A DNA stretch of 64,000 bases from CAG-1000 sp964345385 (GTDB lineage Bacteria > Bacillota_I > Bacilli_A > RF39 > UBA660), in assembly GCA_964345385.1 (NCBI GenBank), contig CAYFQM010000001.1, positions 6,853 to 70,852 on the forward strand, in the 5' to 3' direction. The notes under the pieces are model-generated. The model worked only from the letters and a program-made list of their open reading frames with translations, was not told the DNA's origin and searched no databases. Below, one piece after another: positions 1 through 9,225 of the stretch. Both the position numbers and the translations under genes were made by a program. Each line of letters starts with the position of its first letter. The stretch's first letter is position 1.

Positions 1-1369
1 CATTACAATCACATTTTTCTTCAAGTTTACCTTTTACTTCTAAATAATTTTGTCCAGTAAAGTCTTCTACTATATAAACTTGCATTCCAGAAGAAACATA
101 TAAATATATTGTGGTTCCTATTTTTATTTTAATTCCTGCTTCTGGACTAGTTTTAACTACATTATCTTCTTCAATAGTTTCGCTAGCTACATATTTATAC
201 TCTGAACTAACATTAAAACCAAGATCAGTTAATATATTAGATGCTTCTTTTATTGTTTTATCCGAAACATCTGGTATATATACTGCTTTATTTTTCTTTT
301 CATCTAACTTTGTATACACAACTAGCCCTATTGTAACTATAAGAATAAGCCCCACAAAAATACTAAGAAGTATAATTAATATTTTATTAGCTTTTTTATT
401 ATCATCTATTTCTTCTTCTATTAACTTTTTTTCTTCTTCTTTTTCTTTTTTTAATTTAATTTCTTCTACTTCTTTATCTAACGATTTAGTCTCATCCAAA
501 TCATTTTCTGGATATTTATAAACATATCTTTTTTCATCTTGACGAAAAGCATCTAAACAAGTTTTTATATCTTCATGCATCTGCCTTGCATCTTTATATC
601 TATTCTTTGGATTTTTAGCAGTTGCTTTTAATATAACATTTTCAAGTGATTGTGGAATAGAAGGAATTTCTTTTTTTATACTAGGCAAAGGTTCCTTTAA
701 ATGTTTTAAAGCTATTTCAACAGCAGATTCTCCTTTATATGGAAGTTTACCAGCTAATAACTCATACATCATTATACCCATTGAATAAATATCACTTTTT
801 ATAGTTGATCCTTTTCCATTAGCTTGTTCTGGTGGTAAATAATGTACTGTTCCCATTACACTATTTGTTTGAGTAAGTTGAGTAGAGTTTAAAGCAGTTG
901 ATACACCAAAATCCGTTATTTTAATAACACCATTAGAAAGCATCATTATATTTTGTGGTTTAATATCTCTATGAATAATATATGCATCATGAGCATGTGC
1001 CATTCCATCTGCCACTTGAAGCATAATATCTATTACTTCTGTTATAGAAAGTTTTTCTCTTGCTTTTAATATTTGTTTTAATGTTTTACCATCAACATAC
1101 TCCATAACAATATAGTATCCGCATTCATCTTCTCCTACATCATACATCTCAACTATATTAGGATGAGATAAACTAGAAGCAGATAAAGCTTCTCTTTGAA
1201 AACGTCTTACAAACTTATCATCATTTGCTAGGTCTCCACGAAGAACTTTAACAGCAACATTTCTATCTAATATTTCATCATGTGCTAAATAAACATTAGC
1301 CATTCCGCCCTCACCTAATGTTTTAATTATTTGATATCTATCATTAATTTTAGAACCTTTCACTATCAC
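1..1369 (-). CDS. prkC: Ser/Thr protein kinase with PASTA repeats, PrkC/Stk1 type (3' end cut by window edge)
   Basis: Membrane-bound eukaryotic-type kinase that senses muropeptides and phosphorylates wall, division and translation proteins. The visible 456 residues start with a kinase domain: Gly-rich loop GEGGMANVYLA, catalytic HRDIKPQN, and DFG. A Lys/Glu-rich juxtamembrane stretch, one membrane helix (about positions 400-310) and at least one and a half PASTA repeats follow; the rest lies beyond position 1. No ATG fits. The chosen GTG at 1369 overlaps the prpC stop and has AAGGG upstream; a GTG at 1363 is the alternative. The gene is coupled to its cognate phosphatase, as in the rlmN-prpC-prkC order of B. 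subtilis. Family identity is secure; the exact start is less so. Confidence 0.95.
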   Translation of the reverse strand, partial: MIVKGSKINDRYQIIKTLGEGGMANVYLAHDEILDRNVAVKVLRGDLANDDKFVRRFQREALSASSLSHPNIVEMYDVGEDECGYYIVMEYVDGKTLKQILKAREKLSITEVIDIMLQVADGMAHAHDAYIIHRDIKPQNIMMLSNGVIKITDFGVSTALNSTQLTQTNSVMGTVHYLPPEQANGKGSTIKSDIYSMGIMMYELLAGKLPYKGESAVEIALKHLKEPLPSIKKEIPSIPQSLENVILKATAKNPKNRYKDARQMHEDIKTCLDAFRQDEKRYVYKYPENDLDETKSLDKEVEEIKLKKEKEEEKKLIEEEIDDNKKANKILIILLSIFVGLILIVTIGLVVYTKLDEKKNKAVYIPDVSDKTIKEASNILTDLGFNVSSEYKYVASETIEEDNVVKTSPEAGIKIKIGTTIYLYVSSGMQVYIVEDFTGQNYLEVKGKLEEKCDCN

Positions 1370-2106
1370 TATTCATCATCCCTTTTCAAATAAGCAACAG
1401 TTATATTATCAGTTCCCCCTCTTGCATTGCTTTTCATTATTAATTTATTTATTTGCTCTTCAATAGTTAATTCTTGATCATTTAATACTTTTTCTATTTG
1501 TTCTTTAGTTAACATATTAGTTAATCCATCACTACATAAAAGTATTCCATCAACAGTTTTTTCTACATCAAAAATATCTATTTCAATTATTTCTGCAGCA
1601 CCTAATGCTTTCATTAAAATATTTTTTTGTGGATGCATTTGAGCATCATTTATACTTATTTCTCCGCTTTCTAATAATAAGTTAACTAAAGTATGATCTT
1701 TTGTTACTTTATAAAGTTTACCTTGTTTTAATACATAACCACTAGAATCACCTACATTACCAAATAATAAAAAGTCATTTGTTAAGATGGCACATACACA
1801 AGTAGTTCCAAGACCTGATGCATCAACATGTGATTCAGCATATCTTAATATTTTTACATTTATTTCATCTATTATTTCTTTTAACCAAACTACAGCTTCT
1901 TCTTTAGTTCCGATGCTAGACATAGCTATAAATCTTTTGCCCAGCTCATTTACAACTAATGAACTAGCCACTTCTCCGGCTTTATGTCCACCCATACCAT
2001 CAGCAACTACCATTAAATATTCATTGTTTAAATTTTTTACTATTGTAACAGAATCTTCATTATGATTTCTAACTTTTCCAGGATCTGTTTGATAAAATGT
2101 TATCAT
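1369..2106 (-). CDS. prpC: PP2C-family Ser/Thr protein phosphatase, PrpC/Stp type
   Basis: Mn/Mg-dependent phosphatase that reverses phosphorylation by the kinase encoded just downstream. At 245 residues it is a normal single-domain PP2C. Metal-binding motifs are in order: RNHNEDS near residue 14, ADGMGG near 36, GNVGDSSGY near 116, CSDGLTN near 191 and GGTDNITV near the C-terminus. There is no signal peptide or membrane segment, so it is cytoplasmic. The start ATG overlaps the rlmN stop by four bases and has GAGGG upstream, so translation is probably coupled. The family call is firm. Confidence 0.95.
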   Translation of the reverse strand: MITFYQTDPGKVRNHNEDSVTIVKNLNNEYLMVVADGMGGHKAGEVASSLVVNELGKRFIAMSSIGTKEEAVVWLKEIIDEINVKILRYAESHVDASGLGTTCVCAILTNDFLLFGNVGDSSGYVLKQGKLYKVTKDHTLVNLLLESGEISINDAQMHPQKNILMKALGAAEIIEIDIFDVEKTVDGILLCSDGLTNMLTKEQIEKVLNDQELTIEEQINKLIMKSNARGGTDNITVAYLKRDDE

Positions 2107-3125
2107 ATATTTCCCTCATTTCTAACTCGTAATTGTCCACATGCTGCAGATAAATTACCACCCATTTCTTTTCTTATTATTACATTAACATTATTCTTTT
2201 TAAGTATATCATAAAACATTTTAATTTTAAAGTCTTCACTACGTTTAAATTGAGTATTAGATGTTTCATTATATGGTATTAAATTAATATAAACTAACTT
2301 ACCTTTAAATAAATTAACAAGTTCATAAGCATACTTCTTATCATCATTTATACCACTAAGCATTATATATTCAATAGTTATTTTTCTATTAGTTATACTT
2401 ATATAGTAATCAATCGCATCGATTAACTCTTTAATATTATAAGCTTTATTTATTCTCATTAATTTACTTCTTAATTCATCATTCGGAGCATGTAAAGAAA
2501 TAGCTAAATTAACTTGACTATTTATATCAGCAAAATCTTTTATTTTAGGCACTATTCCACAAGTAGATACAGTTATATGCCTAGAACCAATTTCTAACAT
2601 CTTTCTATTTTTAGCTATATTTATAAAATCTATAATATTATCATAGTTATCAAAAGGCTCTCCTATTCCCATAATTACAATAGAATTAATTTTTGTTTTA
2701 GATATTTTAGATGTGCTAACAACTTGTGAAACAAGTTCATGTACTTCTAAATTTCTAATTTTCTTTACTCTTCCACTTTCGCAAAAAGCACATCCCATAT
2801 TACATCCAACTTGAGAAGAGATACATAAACTTGTTCCATAATCATGAAACATTAATACACATTCAATTTTATTTCCATCAAATAACTCAAATAAATATTT
2901 ATTAACTTCTTTACTCTCTTCTTTAGTAACTAGTTTTAAATCTTTAATAACAAATTTTTCTTTTAAATAAATAATAAGATTTTTTGATAAATTACTCATC
3001 AAATCAAAATCATATATATTTTTTTTATATATCCAATCTATTATTTGAACTGCATTATATTTTTTAAATCCATTTTCTACTAAATGAGCTTCTAATTTTT
3101 CTTGTGTAAAATCATATATATTCAT
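2103..3125 (-). CDS. rlmN: 23S rRNA (A2503-C2)/tRNA (A37-C2) methyltransferase RlmN
   Basis: Radical-SAM enzyme that makes 2-methyladenosine at A2503 of 23S rRNA and at A37 of some tRNAs. The 340 residues carry the cluster motif CxxxCxxC at C108, C112 and C115 (SQVGCNMGCAFC), the SAM-binding MGIGEP near 151, and the second catalytic Cys in SAACGQLR near 329. The start has AGGAG five bases upstream and lies about 11 bases downstream of an extended -10 TATAAT. It is the first gene of rlmN-prpC-prkC. Cfr is a sister family, but a chromosomal copy next to prpC/prkC is typical RlmN. Confidence 0.96.
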   Translation of the reverse strand: MNIYDFTQEKLEAHLVENGFKKYNAVQIIDWIYKKNIYDFDLMSNLSKNLIIYLKEKFVIKDLKLVTKEESKEVNKYLFELFDGNKIECVLMFHDYGTSLCISSQVGCNMGCAFCESGRVKKIRNLEVHELVSQVVSTSKISKTKINSIVIMGIGEPFDNYDNIIDFINIAKNRKMLEIGSRHITVSTCGIVPKIKDFADINSQVNLAISLHAPNDELRSKLMRINKAYNIKELIDAIDYYISITNRKITIEYIMLSGINDDKKYAYELVNLFKGKLVYINLIPYNETSNTQFKRSEDFKIKMFYDILKKNNVNVIIRKEMGGNLSAACGQLRVRNEGNI

Positions 3126-3141
3126 ATGTACTCCTAGTAAA

Positions 3142-3150
3142 ATTATATCA
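3142..3150 (-). promoter_or_regulatory. Extended -10 promoter of rlmN-prpC-prkC
   Basis: On the minus strand this reads TGATATAAT, an extended -10 element. The 17-base-distant -35 is poor. It lies directly after the alaS terminator and about 17 bases before the rlmN start codon. Confidence 0.6.
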
Positions 3151-3165
3151 TAACAATAAGCAATT

Positions 3166-3199
3166 AAAAAACATTAAATTAGTTTTATTTAATGTTTTT
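3166..3199 (-). terminator. Rho-independent terminator of alaS
   Basis: On the minus strand a stem AAACATTAAAT / ATTTAATGTTT with a seven-base loop ends in a run of T. It starts eight bases after the alaS stop and separates alaS from the rlmN operon. Confidence 0.8.
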
Positions 3200-3206
3200 A
3201 TTTACA

Positions 3207-4943
3207 TTATTTTAATATAGCTTTTATTCTTCTTACTCCTGAAGAAGAAGATTCTTCTTTAACTATTTTAAATTCACCTAACTCACTAGTGTTTTTTACA
3301 TGTGGACCTCCACATAATTCATAAGAAATGTCTCCTATAGAATAAACTGTAACTATATCTGGATATCTTTCAATAAACATACATTCAGCTCCACTTTTAA
3401 TAGCATCTTCTTTTTTCATTTCTTTACTTGTAACAGGAAGAGCATCTTTAATCCATTTATTTACTAATTTTTCTATACTACTCTTTTCTTCATCAGTAAG
3501 TTTATGATCAGAACTAAAATCAAATCTAATTCTTTCATTATTTATATTGCATCCCATTTGATGAGCATCTTTTCCAATTACTTCTTTTAATGCTGCGTTT
3601 AATAAATGAGTTGCTGTATGATATTTAATTTGTGCTTCATCATGTGATAAAAGGCCCCCTTTAAATTGTTGTTTTGAACTAGTTCTAGATAATTCTTGAT
3701 GATGTTTATAACATTCTTTAAAACCATCTAGGTCAACTTTAAAACCTTTTTCTTCTGCAAGTTCAACAGTAAGCTCAATTGGAAAACCATATGTATCAAA
3801 TAAACGAAAAGCAGTTTTCCCATCTATATTACCATTATATATTTTTTTAAATTCTCTTAAACCTTTTTCTAGTGTTTTATTAAATTTTATCTTTTCATTT
3901 TTAAGTACTTCTAATACTTCATCTTTATTTTTAGATAATTCTTCATAATGCTTTTCATATTTAGATATTATTTTTAATGCGATTAACTCTTCCCAATTAC
4001 TATTAATATCTATATCTAACTGCCTTGCATATCTAATACTTCTTCTTATTAATCTTCTTAAAATATAACCTTGCCCTATATTACTTGGTTTAATCATAGC
4101 ATTATCTGCACTAATAAAGACAGCGGTTCTAATATGATCAGCAATAATTCTCATTTGCTTTGAATAATCATTATATTTCTTATTAGAGATTTCTTCAATT
4201 AAAGATATTATATCTTTCCATACAGAAGAAGTATAATTATCACTTACATTTTCTATAATTGATACCACTCTTTCATAACCCATACCAGTATCTACATTTT
4301 TATTAGGAAGCTCTGTAATTTTCCCGTTTTCATCTTTATAGTATTCCATAAAAACATTATTCCAAATTTCAACCCATCTTTCATCATTTGGATCAAATTT
4401 TTCTGGTACTTTTTCTTCACTTCTAAAATAAAATATTTCTGTATCCGGTCCACATGGTCCATGAGTAGAAGCTATCCAAAAATTATCTTTTACTGTTTTA
4501 GCTATTCTGTCTTCTTTAATACCTACACTTCTCCATATATTATATGACTCACTATCAAATGGAACTTCTTCATTACCTTCAAACACAGTTACAGCTAATC
4601 TTTCAACTGGAAACTTTAAAACTTCAGTCAAAACCTCATAGCTCCAAGTAATAGATTCTTTTTTAAAATAATCTCCTAAACTCCAATTACCTAACATCTC
4701 AAAAAATGTATGATGATAAGTATCTCCTATCACATCTAAATCATTTGTTCTTATACATTTTTGATAATTACAAAGTCTTTTTCCACAAGGATGATTTTCT
4801 CCCATTAAATACGGAATTAATTGTTGCATTCCAGCAGTTGTAAATAAAACACTAGAATCATTTTCAGGTACTAATGAAGCACTAGGTATTTGATAGTGCC
4901 CTTTACTTACAAAAAAAATTATAAACTTTTCTCTTAAATCCAT
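3207..4943 (-). CDS. alaS: Alanyl-tRNA synthetase, short form without the C-Ala domain
   Basis: Charges tRNA-Ala. The 578 residues hold the class II catalytic core (LFTTAGMQQL near 34, HHTFFEMLGNWS near 76, GPCGPDTE near 162, GQGYILRRLIRR near 286) and the editing domain with HTATHLLNAAL near 441 and CGGPHV near 540. The protein stops right after the editing domain (VRRIKAIL), about 300 residues short of the usual 870-880. It lacks the coiled-coil and C-Ala regions that normally dimerise the enzyme and bind tRNA. The N-terminus resembles short AlaRS of Patescibacteria-like lineages (recalled, not searched). The start has GGAGGG and a strong promoter; a terminator follows the stop, so it is monocistronic and not visibly truncated by mutation. 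Confidence 0.93.
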   Translation of the reverse strand: MDLREKFIIFFVSKGHYQIPSASLVPENDSSVLFTTAGMQQLIPYLMGENHPCGKRLCNYQKCIRTNDLDVIGDTYHHTFFEMLGNWSLGDYFKKESITWSYEVLTEVLKFPVERLAVTVFEGNEEVPFDSESYNIWRSVGIKEDRIAKTVKDNFWIASTHGPCGPDTEIFYFRSEEKVPEKFDPNDERWVEIWNNVFMEYYKDENGKITELPNKNVDTGMGYERVVSIIENVSDNYTSSVWKDIISLIEEISNKKYNDYSKQMRIIADHIRTAVFISADNAMIKPSNIGQGYILRRLIRRSIRYARQLDIDINSNWEELIALKIISKYEKHYEELSKNKDEVLEVLKNEKIKFNKTLEKGLREFKKIYNGNIDGKTAFRLFDTYGFPIELTVELAEEKGFKVDLDGFKECYKHHQELSRTSSKQQFKGGLLSHDEAQIKYHTATHLLNAALKEVIGKDAHQMGCNINNERIRFDFSSDHKLTDEEKSSIEKLVNKWIKDALPVTSKEMKKEDAIKSGAECMFIERYPDIVTVYSIGDISYELCGGPHVKNTSELGEFKIVKEESSSSGVRRIKAILK

Positions 4944-4972
4944 ATAGCCCTCCTAAAATAAAAAAATAATAC

Positions 4973-4988
4973 AAAAGTAAATACTTTT
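4973..4988. repeat. Short palindrome in the alaS leader
   Basis: A seven-base inverted repeat AAAAGTA / TACTTTT with a two-base centre lies between the alaS transcription start and its RBS. It could be an operator or weak hairpin; no function is shown. There is no T-box-like structure. Confidence 0.3.
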
Positions 4989-5016
4989 ATAATAATTTAT
5001 ATTAACTTGTATTAAT

Positions 5017-5045
5017 ATAATAAATATTTATGTAAATATTGTCAA
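5017..5045 (-). promoter_or_regulatory. Promoter of alaS
   Basis: Consensus -35 TTGACA and -10 TATTAT separated by exactly 17 bases on the minus strand. It predicts a leader of about 65 bases before the alaS start. Confidence 0.85.
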
Positions 5046-5060
5046 GTTATAGAAAATTTC

Positions 5061-5540
5061 CTATCGTTTTTCTCTTTTTATTATTACATTAGGTACATTA
5101 TCATATTTGTTATCTTCTACTGAAACAAACAATATTCTGGTTTTTAAATTACAATTAGAATTATTATTTTTTTTCATAGATAATATTATTTTATCTTTTA
5201 ATGATGTAATAGAAGTTAAATAATTTTCACTATTGCATAATCTTGTTTGATAAAAGATAGCAACAAAATCATATTTATTAAATGCTTCATGAGTAATATT
5301 TTCGTTAGTAATTTCTTTAATATATTCTTCTTCATTTAAATTTTTCTTTATAAAGTTTTTATAGCTCTCATAATCTTTTAATAACACATCACTAGGTAAA
5401 GATTCAAAATATAATGATGTTTCGATTTCTCTTGAATATTTTACTTTCTTACCAAATAAAAAGTAAAAACCTAAAATAAATACAAAAAACAAAATCAAAA
5501 TAACAACACCTTTAATATTTGTTTTTTGTTTTTTATTCAT
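5061..5540 (-). CDS. Hypothetical membrane-anchored protein
   Basis: Family not recognised. From the chosen ATG at 5540 (GAGGG seven bases upstream) the protein has 159 residues: a Lys-rich cytoplasmic N-terminus, one hydrophobic helix at about residues 10-30 (VVILILFFVFILGFYFLFG), then about 125 mostly charged residues with two Cys. The topology is N-in with an extracytoplasmic domain. A longer reading would start inside the upstream gene's terminator, so it was rejected. It is expressed from its own weak promoter. The order alaS and two small membrane proteins suggests no shared function. Confidence 0.7.
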   Translation of the reverse strand: MNKKQKTNIKGVVILILFFVFILGFYFLFGKKVKYSREIETSLYFESLPSDVLLKDYESYKNFIKKNLNEEEYIKEITNENITHEAFNKYDFVAIFYQTRLCNSENYLTSITSLKDKIILSMKKNNNSNCNLKTRILFVSVEDNKYDNVPNVIIKREKR

Positions 5541-5564
5541 ATATTTACCCTCTTTTCTATTTTT

Positions 5565-5573
5565 ATTATAACA
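5565..5573 (-). promoter_or_regulatory. Extended -10 promoter of the hypothetical gene 5061-5540
   Basis: Minus strand TGTTATAAT sits 25 bases before the start codon and directly after the terminator of the upstream gene. The -35 is weak. Confidence 0.5.
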
Positions 5574-5582
5574 AATACTCTC

Positions 5583-5620
5583 AAAAAAATAAGAATATTT
5601 ACACAATATTCTTATTTTTT
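5583..5620 (-). terminator. Terminator of the Pro/Val-rich membrane protein gene
   Basis: A long perfect stem (AATAAGAATATT and its complement) with a four-base loop and a T-run, overlapping the stop codon of the gene at 5620. Confidence 0.85.
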
Positions 5621-6294
5621 TACACTAAAGGTGAATCATTAGTTGGTATAGCAGTTTCTGGTGTTTGAACATTCACTGGTGCCACCCCATCTACTGGTGC
5701 TGATGGTGCAGAAACTGTTTCTGGTGTACCAGCTACAGGAGCAGCAACATTTTCAACATAAGGTGCTCCAGTATTAACTACTTGAGGCTCAACTTCTATT
5801 GGTTTAGATTCTCCCATTTCTGGAATTTCTGGTATTACAGGAACTTCAGGTATTACAACACTTTCTTCTGTCAACATAACATTATCATTTGGCATAGAAA
5901 CTGGTTGCACTACTTCATTGTTAACATTTTGGCCCGGCATTGAAACAGGCTCTGATGGAACATTAACATTTGAAGCTTCCATATTTAAATTTGGTTCATT
6001 TTGCGTTTCTCTAATTGTTGGCCTACTTTCATCTGGCACATTATCAAAAGTTAATGAAGGTTCTTCCTGCACCGGTGCAAGTGTAGCTGCCGATACAGTA
6101 TTAATTCCTTGTTCTGTATAAGCCATATTAGCCTCATTTATTTCAGGTGTAGGTGCAACATTATTATTTGCTGCTTCTTTATTCTTATGTTTCTTTCCAT
6201 CAACAATAAGCCCTATAAGAGCAAGCAATAATACTCCAGCCCCACACATAAACCATATATAATTATCTGCTAAAAAATTTAAGATTGAATCCAT
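5620..6294 (-). CDS. Small membrane protein with a long acidic Pro/Val-rich tail
   Basis: Function unknown. The 224 residues begin with a membrane helix at about residues 10-32 (IWFMCGAGVLLLALIGLIV), a short basic patch DGKKHKNK, then about 185 residues of low-complexity Pro, Val, Glu and Asn with imperfect repeats such as PVSMPG/PVSMPN and IPEVPVIPEIPE. The basic patch after the helix suggests the tail is cytoplasmic. The ATG at 6294 has AGGAGG ten bases upstream; an in-frame TTG at 6303 is too close to that RBS. It has its own promoter and terminator. Confidence 0.75.
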   Translation of the reverse strand: MDSILNFLADNYIWFMCGAGVLLLALIGLIVDGKKHKNKEAANNNVAPTPEINEANMAYTEQGINTVSAATLAPVQEEPSLTFDNVPDESRPTIRETQNEPNLNMEASNVNVPSEPVSMPGQNVNNEVVQPVSMPNDNVMLTEESVVIPEVPVIPEIPEMGESKPIEVEPQVVNTGAPYVENVAAPVAGTPETVSAPSAPVDGVAPVNVQTPETAIPTNDSPLV

Positions 6295-6326
6295 AATAAA
6301 CAATCCTCCTCTATTCTCATATATTT

Positions 6327-6355
6327 ATTCTAACATTGAATCATTAATAATTCAA
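6327..6355 (-). promoter_or_regulatory. Promoter of gene 5620-6294
   Basis: Minus strand -35 TTGAAT and -10 TAGAAT with a 17-base spacer. The -35 and spacer also form an eight-base-pair hairpin (TTGAAT...ATTCAA) just after the gatB stop; it has no T-run, so it is not a clear terminator. Confidence 0.7.
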
Positions 6356-6370
6356 CACATTTTTTTATAA

Positions 6371-7792
6371 TTAACTAATCATTTCTTTTAACATTTGTTT
6401 AGCTACGCTAGGATTTGCTTTTCCTTTAGATTTTTTCATAACTTGACCAACTAAATAATCAAGCATATTAGTTCTTCCTTTATTATAATCATTAACTGCT
6501 TGCTCATTTTCTTTTATTACTTCCTCTAAATATTTAGTAAGTAACTCATCATCTTCTATTATTTCCATATTACGTTCTTTAATAATTTCTTCTATTGATT
6601 TTTCTTCATCTAACATAATAGTTAATATTTCTTTAGCTTGATTATTGGTTATTTTACCATTATCTACCCTGTTAACTAAATCTCCTAAATCCTTTGGCTT
6701 TATAAATAAATTATCAATTTCTATATTTCTTTTATTTATTTCGCCTAATAATCTAGTAGTTATAAAATTACATATACTTTTTGCATTAGATGAATATTTT
6801 AAACACTCTTCAAAATAATCAGATATTTTTTTGTCTTTAACTAATAAATTTGAATCATATTCACTTAAATTATATTCTAAAATATATTTGTTTTTTCTTT
6901 CTGAAGCTAAAACTGGTATTTCTTTTATAATATCATTAATTAAATCTTTAGTAATTTTATATCTTGGAATATTAGGTTCAGGAAAATATTTATAATCCAC
7001 CTCTTCTTCTTTACTTCTCATACGTATAGTTGTTCCAGTTGGTTCATCAAACCTTCTTGTTTCCCTTACTACTTCACTATATCTACCTGCTTCTTTTAAT
7101 TTTGTTTGACGTTCTATTTCATAATTGATTGTTTGCCTTACGTTTGCAAAACTATTTACATTTTTAACTTCTACTCTAGTTCCATATTCAGTTGCATCAT
7201 CTTCCATTATAGATATATTTACATCACATCTTGTTTGACCTTTTTTTGAATCTGCATCTGATATACCAGTGTATTGATATATACTTCTTAATGTCTCTAA
7301 AAAGCATACTACTTCATCAGCATTATTAAAACAAGGTTCTGTTACTATTTCTAATAGTGGAACACCACATCTATTATAATCAAGTGCACTATAATCATCA
7401 AAATGATCTAAAGAAGCAGTATCTTCTTCTAAATGAATATCATGTATTAACACTTCTTTTTCTATTCCATTAACATCAATTATTATTTTTCCATTAACTC
7501 CTACTGGGTTATAAAACTGAGTTATTTGGTAACCTTTAGGTAAGTCTGGATAAAAATAATTTTTTCGATCAAACTCCATATATGAAGAAATTTCACAATT
7601 TAGTATATAAGCCATCTTTATAGCTTTTCTCATACATTCTTTATTTAATGATGGTAACGTTCCAGGAAAAGCCATATCTATAACTGATACATTTTTATTA
7701 GCTATAGTATTATATTGATTTAATGCTGGAGAAAATACTTTAGTATGAGATTTAAGTTCACAATGAAATTCTAATCCAATAACTGCTTTCAT
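6371..7792 (-). CDS. gatB: Asp-tRNA(Asn)/Glu-tRNA(Gln) amidotransferase subunit B
   Basis: Kinase and tRNA-binding subunit of GatCAB, which phosphorylates and amidates mischarged Glu-tRNA(Gln) and/or Asp-tRNA(Asn). The 473 residues match the family length: N-terminal IGLEFHCELKSHTKVF, the GatB signature DYNRCGVPLLEIVTEP near 139, a linker, and the C-terminal YqeY-like domain ending GKANPSVAKQMLKEMI. The start overlaps the gatA stop by four bases, so the subunits are coupled. A dependence on GatCAB implies the cell lacks GlnRS and/or AsnRS (inference). Confidence 0.97.
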   Translation of the reverse strand: MKAVIGLEFHCELKSHTKVFSPALNQYNTIANKNVSVIDMAFPGTLPSLNKECMRKAIKMAYILNCEISSYMEFDRKNYFYPDLPKGYQITQFYNPVGVNGKIIIDVNGIEKEVLIHDIHLEEDTASLDHFDDYSALDYNRCGVPLLEIVTEPCFNNADEVVCFLETLRSIYQYTGISDADSKKGQTRCDVNISIMEDDATEYGTRVEVKNVNSFANVRQTINYEIERQTKLKEAGRYSEVVRETRRFDEPTGTTIRMRSKEEEVDYKYFPEPNIPRYKITKDLINDIIKEIPVLASERKNKYILEYNLSEYDSNLLVKDKKISDYFEECLKYSSNAKSICNFITTRLLGEINKRNIEIDNLFIKPKDLGDLVNRVDNGKITNNQAKEILTIMLDEEKSIEEIIKERNMEIIEDDELLTKYLEEVIKENEQAVNDYNKGRTNMLDYLVGQVMKKSKGKANPSVAKQMLKEMIS

Positions 7793-9225
7793 TTTTTACT
7801 CTCCTTTGCTATTTGATTTTCATATGTCATATTTTGTTCTAAAGAATATGCTATATTTAAAACATTACTATCATCCTTAACTTTACCAGTAATATTTACA
7901 CCTGTTGGTAAACCATTTATAAAACCATTAGGAATTGTAATACTAGGATAGCCTCCAAAATTACCTATTTGTAATAATTCTTCTAATATAGGTGAATCAT
8001 TTTTATTAAGCTTACTATCAAAATATTTAGCTACTCCTGTAGATACAGGCATAATAAATGCATCGTATTTTTCAAATAAAGAATTAAATTTTTCTACAAT
8101 AAGCCTTCTTACTCTTTTAGCATTTATAAAATATTTCTCTTGATTTTCTTCTTGTAAAACATATGAACCAATTACAAGCCTTCTTTTTATAAGAGGACTA
8201 AACCCTTGAGTTCTATAGTTTTTAACCATTTCTTCAAAAGTTTCACCTTCACTTCTTGGTCCAAAAGAAATACCTGTTAAATTTGATAAATTAGATGTTG
8301 CTTCTGCACAAGATAAAATTATATAAGTGCTATTTATACTTTGAAGTAACTTTTCATCAATACTTTCTTTACTAACTTCTGCACCAAGCTTCTTCATAAG
8401 TTTTAATGTATTATTAAAGTTTTCTATATGCTTAATAAATTCTTCAGATGGATTTTCATAGTTATCTAAATTTATTAATGAATCTATATAAAATAATTTT
8501 TTACCTTTTAAATCATTTTTTAAATTTTCATATAGTTTTATATTTTGTGAATCCCATGAAGTCATATCATTATTATCTTTTCCTTTTATAGCATCTATTA
8601 CAATACTTGCATCTTTAACACTTCTTGTTAAAACACCTATTGTATCAAGTGAGCTTGCAAAAGCAAATAAACCATATCTTGAAACAAGTCCATAAGTTGG
8701 TTTAAAACCTACTATTCCACAATAAGCAGCTGGTTTTCTAATAGAGTCTCCTGTATCACTTCCTAAAGCAAAAGGATATACTCCACATGCAACAGAAGTA
8801 GCAGAACCCGAAGAACTTCCAGCGCACATTCTTTTTTTATCCCATGGATTTAAAACTTTTCCTGTATGACATGTAGTGCCTTCTCCTCCTAATCCTAACT
8901 CATCCATTGTTGTTTTACCTATATATACAGCTCCGCTTTCTTTTAATTTTTTTACTACTGTGGCATCATATATTGGTACATAATTTTTTAAAGAATTAGA
9001 TGAAGCAGTTGTTAAAACTCCTTTAGTAGTTATATTATCTTTTATACCATATGGAATATTACTAAGTAAATTATCTGTTAAATTATTTTCTTTTACTTCA
9101 TCCAATATAGTTACAAATGCATTATATTCTTTTAAGGCTTCTTTTGCTTTATTAATAGAATCAGAAATTAACTCTTTAGGAGTAATTTCTTTTTTAACTA
9201 ATTTTTTATGTAAATCCTCTATCAT
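7789..9225 (-). CDS. gatA: Asp-tRNA(Asn)/Glu-tRNA(Gln) amidotransferase subunit A
   Basis: Glutaminase subunit of GatCAB; it releases ammonia from Gln for amidation on GatB. It is an amidase-signature enzyme of 478 residues. The general base Lys is in PYGIKDNI near residue 61, the AGSSSGSA loop near 135, and the SDTGDSIRKPAAYCG loop near 157 carries the catalytic Ser. Most GatA proteins have SDTGGSIRQPA here, so two positions differ while the Ser is kept. It overlaps gatC and gatB by four bases at each end. Confidence 0.96.
   Translation of the reverse strand: MIEDLHKKLVKKEITPKELISDSINKAKEALKEYNAFVTILDEVKENNLTDNLLSNIPYGIKDNITTKGVLTTASSNSLKNYVPIYDATVVKKLKESGAVYIGKTTMDELGLGGEGTTCHTGKVLNPWDKKRMCAGSSSGSATSVACGVYPFALGSDTGDSIRKPAAYCGIVGFKPTYGLVSRYGLFAFASSLDTIGVLTRSVKDASIVIDAIKGKDNNDMTSWDSQNIKLYENLKNDLKGKKLFYIDSLINLDNYENPSEEFIKHIENFNNTLKLMKKLGAEVSKESIDEKLLQSINSTYIILSCAEATSNLSNLTGISFGPRSEGETFEEMVKNYRTQGFSPLIKRRLVIGSYVLQEENQEKYFINAKRVRRLIVEKFNSLFEKYDAFIMPVSTGVAKYFDSKLNKNDSPILEELLQIGNFGGYPSITIPNGFINGLPTGVNITGKVKDDSNVLNIAYSLEQNMTYENQIAKESKK

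Noticed and set aside
111..521. Plus-strand ORF of 136 codons at the left edge
   Set aside because: It lies opposite the PASTA/TM part of the kinase and is low-complexity antisense of Lys/Glu codons.
4944..5060. T-box riboswitch upstream of alaS
   Set aside because: The leader after the promoter is only about 65 bases with no T-box sequence or terminator/antiterminator pair.
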